Shown piece by piece: positions 62,208 to 64,000 of a stretch of DNA of 64,000 bases. Under the pieces are notes generated by a model. That model was not told where the DNA came from. It did not search any database and saw only the letters and a list, made by a program, of their open reading frames with translations. This stretch comes from an uncultured Ruminiclostridium sp. (GTDB lineage: Bacteria; Bacillota; Clostridia; Oscillospirales; Acutalibacteraceae), in contig CABUCM010000005.1 in assembly GCA_902490005.1 (NCBI GenBank), forward strand, positions 40,482 to 104,481, read 5' to 3'. A program made the translations under genes and the position numbers. Every line of letters starts with the position of its first letter. The stretch's first letter is position 1.

Positions 62208-62738
62208 TTACTCAAGCTCTTTTCGGTAAAGCTCCGTATAAACCAGCCTGCCGCCGATCCGCTCTGATTTCATCAGGCTGACGGCGCAAACCCGGCTTTT
62301 GACCGGCGGCAAGCTGCGGCTCAGGGTTTGAAAAGGGATCTCCGGGTTTTCCGCCACCTGCCGCGCAAGGGTCAGGTGGGGCCGGTAGGGCCGCTCCTCC
62401 ACATGGAAACCTTGGGCGGACAGCCCCTCCTTTAATTCCCCATACAGGGACAGCAGCGGCGGGGTGGGTTTTACCCCGGCCCAGTAAAGGCCGCCGCCTT
62501 CCCGCCGGAACCTGCCCACCCCCTGGATTTCCAGGGAAAAAGAGCCTGTCCGCACCTGGTCCATGGCCCCCTGGATTTCTTTCACCCGTTGGGTTTCCCC
62601 CAGAAACACCAGGGTTAAATGAAGGTTTTCCCGCGGCGTAAGGCGGCTTTCCAGGGTGCTCCGCCGGATTACCTCCATCACCTCGCAAAGCCGGTCCTTT
62701 ACCGGTTCCTCCAGCAGGACCGCCAAAAAAAGCCGCAT
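62208..62738 (-). CDS. thpR: RNA 2',3'-cyclic phosphodiesterase
   Basis: 176 residues, 2H phosphoesterase (LigT) family. Both HxTx motifs are present, 'NLHLTLVFLG' near residue 40 and 'RPHLTLARQ' near 124, forming the two-histidine site that opens 2',3'-cyclic phosphates. The start 'MRLFLAVLL' matches ThpR. It is first in the operon with YjbQ and a P-loop kinase. A perfect TATAAT on the minus strand near 62769-62774 could be the -10, with no good -35. Confidence 0.9.
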   Translation of the reverse strand: MRLFLAVLLEEPVKDRLCEVMEVIRRSTLESRLTPRENLHLTLVFLGETQRVKEIQGAMDQVRTGSFSLEIQGVGRFRREGGGLYWAGVKPTPPLLSLYGELKEGLSAQGFHVEERPYRPHLTLARQVAENPEIPFQTLSRSLPPVKSRVCAVSLMKSERIGGRLVYTELYRKELE

Positions 62739-62851
62739 ATGCTTTCCCCCTTTGCCTTTCTAAAAATAATTATATCACAGGGCTTGTCCCCGCGGTAGGC
62801 TTTTTTGTCAAACCCTGTCCCCGAAAGATTTTACTCTTCTTGGGCCTTTCG

Positions 62852-62880
62852 TTGCTTTTCTCCTCCTGGTCTTGTATAAT
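62852..62880 (+). promoter_or_regulatory. Promoter of the Gfo/Idh/MocA gene
   Basis: TTGCTT (62852-62857), 17-bp spacer, perfect TATAAT (62875-62880). Confidence 0.75.
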
Positions 62881-62933
62881 AAAGTGGCAATGAGCCCCGG
62901 TCAAAATTCACTTGATTACAGGAGGTTAAGCTT

Positions 62934-63920
62934 ATGAAAACAACCAAATGGGCTGTGGTAGGCCCCGGCTTTATCGCCGGACGGTTCGCCCAGGGGATGC
63001 TGCAGGTTCCCGACGCGCAGCGGGCCGCGGTGGTTTCCCGCAGTGAGGAAAATGGCAAGGCCTATGCGGAAAAATACGGTTTTGCTTCCTATTACACGGA
63101 TTTCCAGGCCATGCTGGAGGAAGCCCGGCCCGACGTCGTTTATATTGCCACGCCCAATGACACACACATAGATTATGTTTCTCAGGCTCTCAACGCCGGC
63201 GTGGCCGTGCTGTGCGAGAAGCCGATGGCGGATAACGTCCCCCAGACCGAAGAGATGGTCCGCCTGGCAAAGAAAAACAATACCTTTCTTATGGAGGCCA
63301 TGTGGACCCGGTGCTTCCCGGCGGTACGCCAGGCACGGCAGTGGATCCGGGAAGGGAAAATCGGGCAGGCGCTCACCGTTCATTCCTTTCATTCCTTCTT
63401 GGCCGACCCTGATGACTGGCAGCTTTGGAAGGCCTCCTTGGCCCACACTGGCGGCGCGGTGCGGGATGTGGGGGTTTACGCCTTGGGCATGGCCTTTCTG
63501 GCGTTTCCCCAGGGCCCGGAAAAGATCATGTCCTGCTGCCGGACCAACGGCGAGGTAGACGTTCACGCGGATATGCTTCTTCAATATGAAAACGGAAAGG
63601 CCGCCTTTTTAACCGCTGGCTTTGATATGGAGGGCAACGCCACCACCACTATTTTCGGGGAAAAGGGCCGCATTACATTGGGGCCGAACCTGTGCTGCCC
63701 CTCTCAGCTTCAGTTCATCCCCAACCAGGGGGAACCGGAGGTTTTAGACTTTCCTTATCCCGCCACCGGCATGCAGTTCGAGGTTTTAAGGGTTCAGGAA
63801 TGCCTGGCCCAGGGCCTTCTGGAGTGCCCGGATTTCACCTGGGAGGAAAGCCTGAAGATCTGCGGCGTCATCGACCGGCTTCGGAAGGATTGGGGGATCC
63901 GTTACGCCTCCGATTGTTGA
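62934..63920 (+). CDS. Gfo/Idh/MocA-family oxidoreductase
   Basis: 328 residues. N-terminal Rossmann domain with 'AVVGPGFIAGRFAQGM', then 'YIATPNDTHIDYVSQALNAGVAVLCEKPMADN', which contains the conserved E-K-P. The C-terminal alpha/beta domain includes 'HTGGAVRDVGVYALGMAFL', with Asp and Tyr positions as in trans-dihydrodiol dehydrogenase-like members. The family oxidises or reduces sugars and inositols with NAD(P). The substrate is unknown. AGGAGG lies 8 bp upstream of the ATG. About 80 bp follow to the window edge with no gene seen. Confidence 0.9.
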   Translation: MKTTKWAVVGPGFIAGRFAQGMLQVPDAQRAAVVSRSEENGKAYAEKYGFASYYTDFQAMLEEARPDVVYIATPNDTHIDYVSQALNAGVAVLCEKPMADNVPQTEEMVRLAKKNNTFLMEAMWTRCFPAVRQARQWIREGKIGQALTVHSFHSFLADPDDWQLWKASLAHTGGAVRDVGVYALGMAFLAFPQGPEKIMSCCRTNGEVDVHADMLLQYENGKAAFLTAGFDMEGNATTTIFGEKGRITLGPNLCCPSQLQFIPNQGEPEVLDFPYPATGMQFEVLRVQECLAQGLLECPDFTWEESLKICGVIDRLRKDWGIRYASDC

Positions 63921-64000
63921 CGGGAGCTTTTAAAAGGCGTCTCCAATCCGGTGATAAATAAAAAGGCGTCCCTCCGACCGCGGTCTTCTCTGTGGCCTTG

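Overview
The window reads as one chromosomal stretch of a fairly GC-rich anaerobic Firmicute, most likely a gut member of Clostridia (Oscillospirales-like). The basis is strong AGGAGG ribosome sites, Clostridia-type families (split transketolase, TM2/zinc-ribbon protein, a very large SpaA-repeat surface protein, a BTAD-type regulator, a PBSX-type terminase) and the absence of any outer-membrane protein. The taxonomic placement is inference. I found no rRNA, tRNA, CRISPR array or insertion sequence.

Layout, left to right. (1) 1-4049, minus strand: a phage head-morphogenesis module (terminase small-like, terminase large, portal, prohead protease, start of a further structural gene) running off the left edge, with no integrase or lysogeny gene on the side we can see. 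(2) 4239-8450, minus: a response regulator, histidine kinase and HtrA protease operon, an envelope-stress arrangement. (3) 8522-16873, minus: a complete arginine pathway argG-H-C-J-B-D-F, with a well-formed ARG box and sigma-A promoter upstream of argG. (4) 17144-30212: short transcription units in both directions: flavin reductase and SDR; a Tet(M)-like GTPase; a QueG-like iron-sulfur protein; an Spx/ArsC protein; a papain-fold secreted protein; rhamnulokinase; a DUF308 membrane protein; a divergent XRE regulator/TM2 pair sharing a perfect 17-bp inverted repeat; a LacI regulator, DUF3221-like protein and xylulokinase operon; a MATE exporter.

(5) 30348-46200, minus: the most distinctive region. 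A BTAD-family regulator (44879-46063) lies directly upstream of a 4090-residue surface protein (32484-44756) with about 20 SpaA/Cna-B-like domains, five SdrD-B-like calcium-binding domains and a non-canonical sorting tail. Downstream is a second exported protein with five MucBP-like repeats and a C-terminal membrane anchor (30393-32219). I read this as a surface-adhesin locus with its own regulator.

(6) 46293-64000: a split transketolase; a VOC protein; two MFS permeases; a YoaK-family membrane protein; an SDR/YjbQ/NUDIX operon; an RND exporter with its own downstream TetR regulator and an 18-bp operator just after the promoter -10 box; a class II ketose-bisphosphate aldolase; two GNAT acetyltransferases; a ThpR/YjbQ/P-loop kinase operon; and a Gfo/Idh/MocA dehydrogenase. 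Many transcription units end in strong palindromic terminators. Several starts were moved downstream of the longest open frame because a Shine-Dalgarno sequence or a promoter fixes them.
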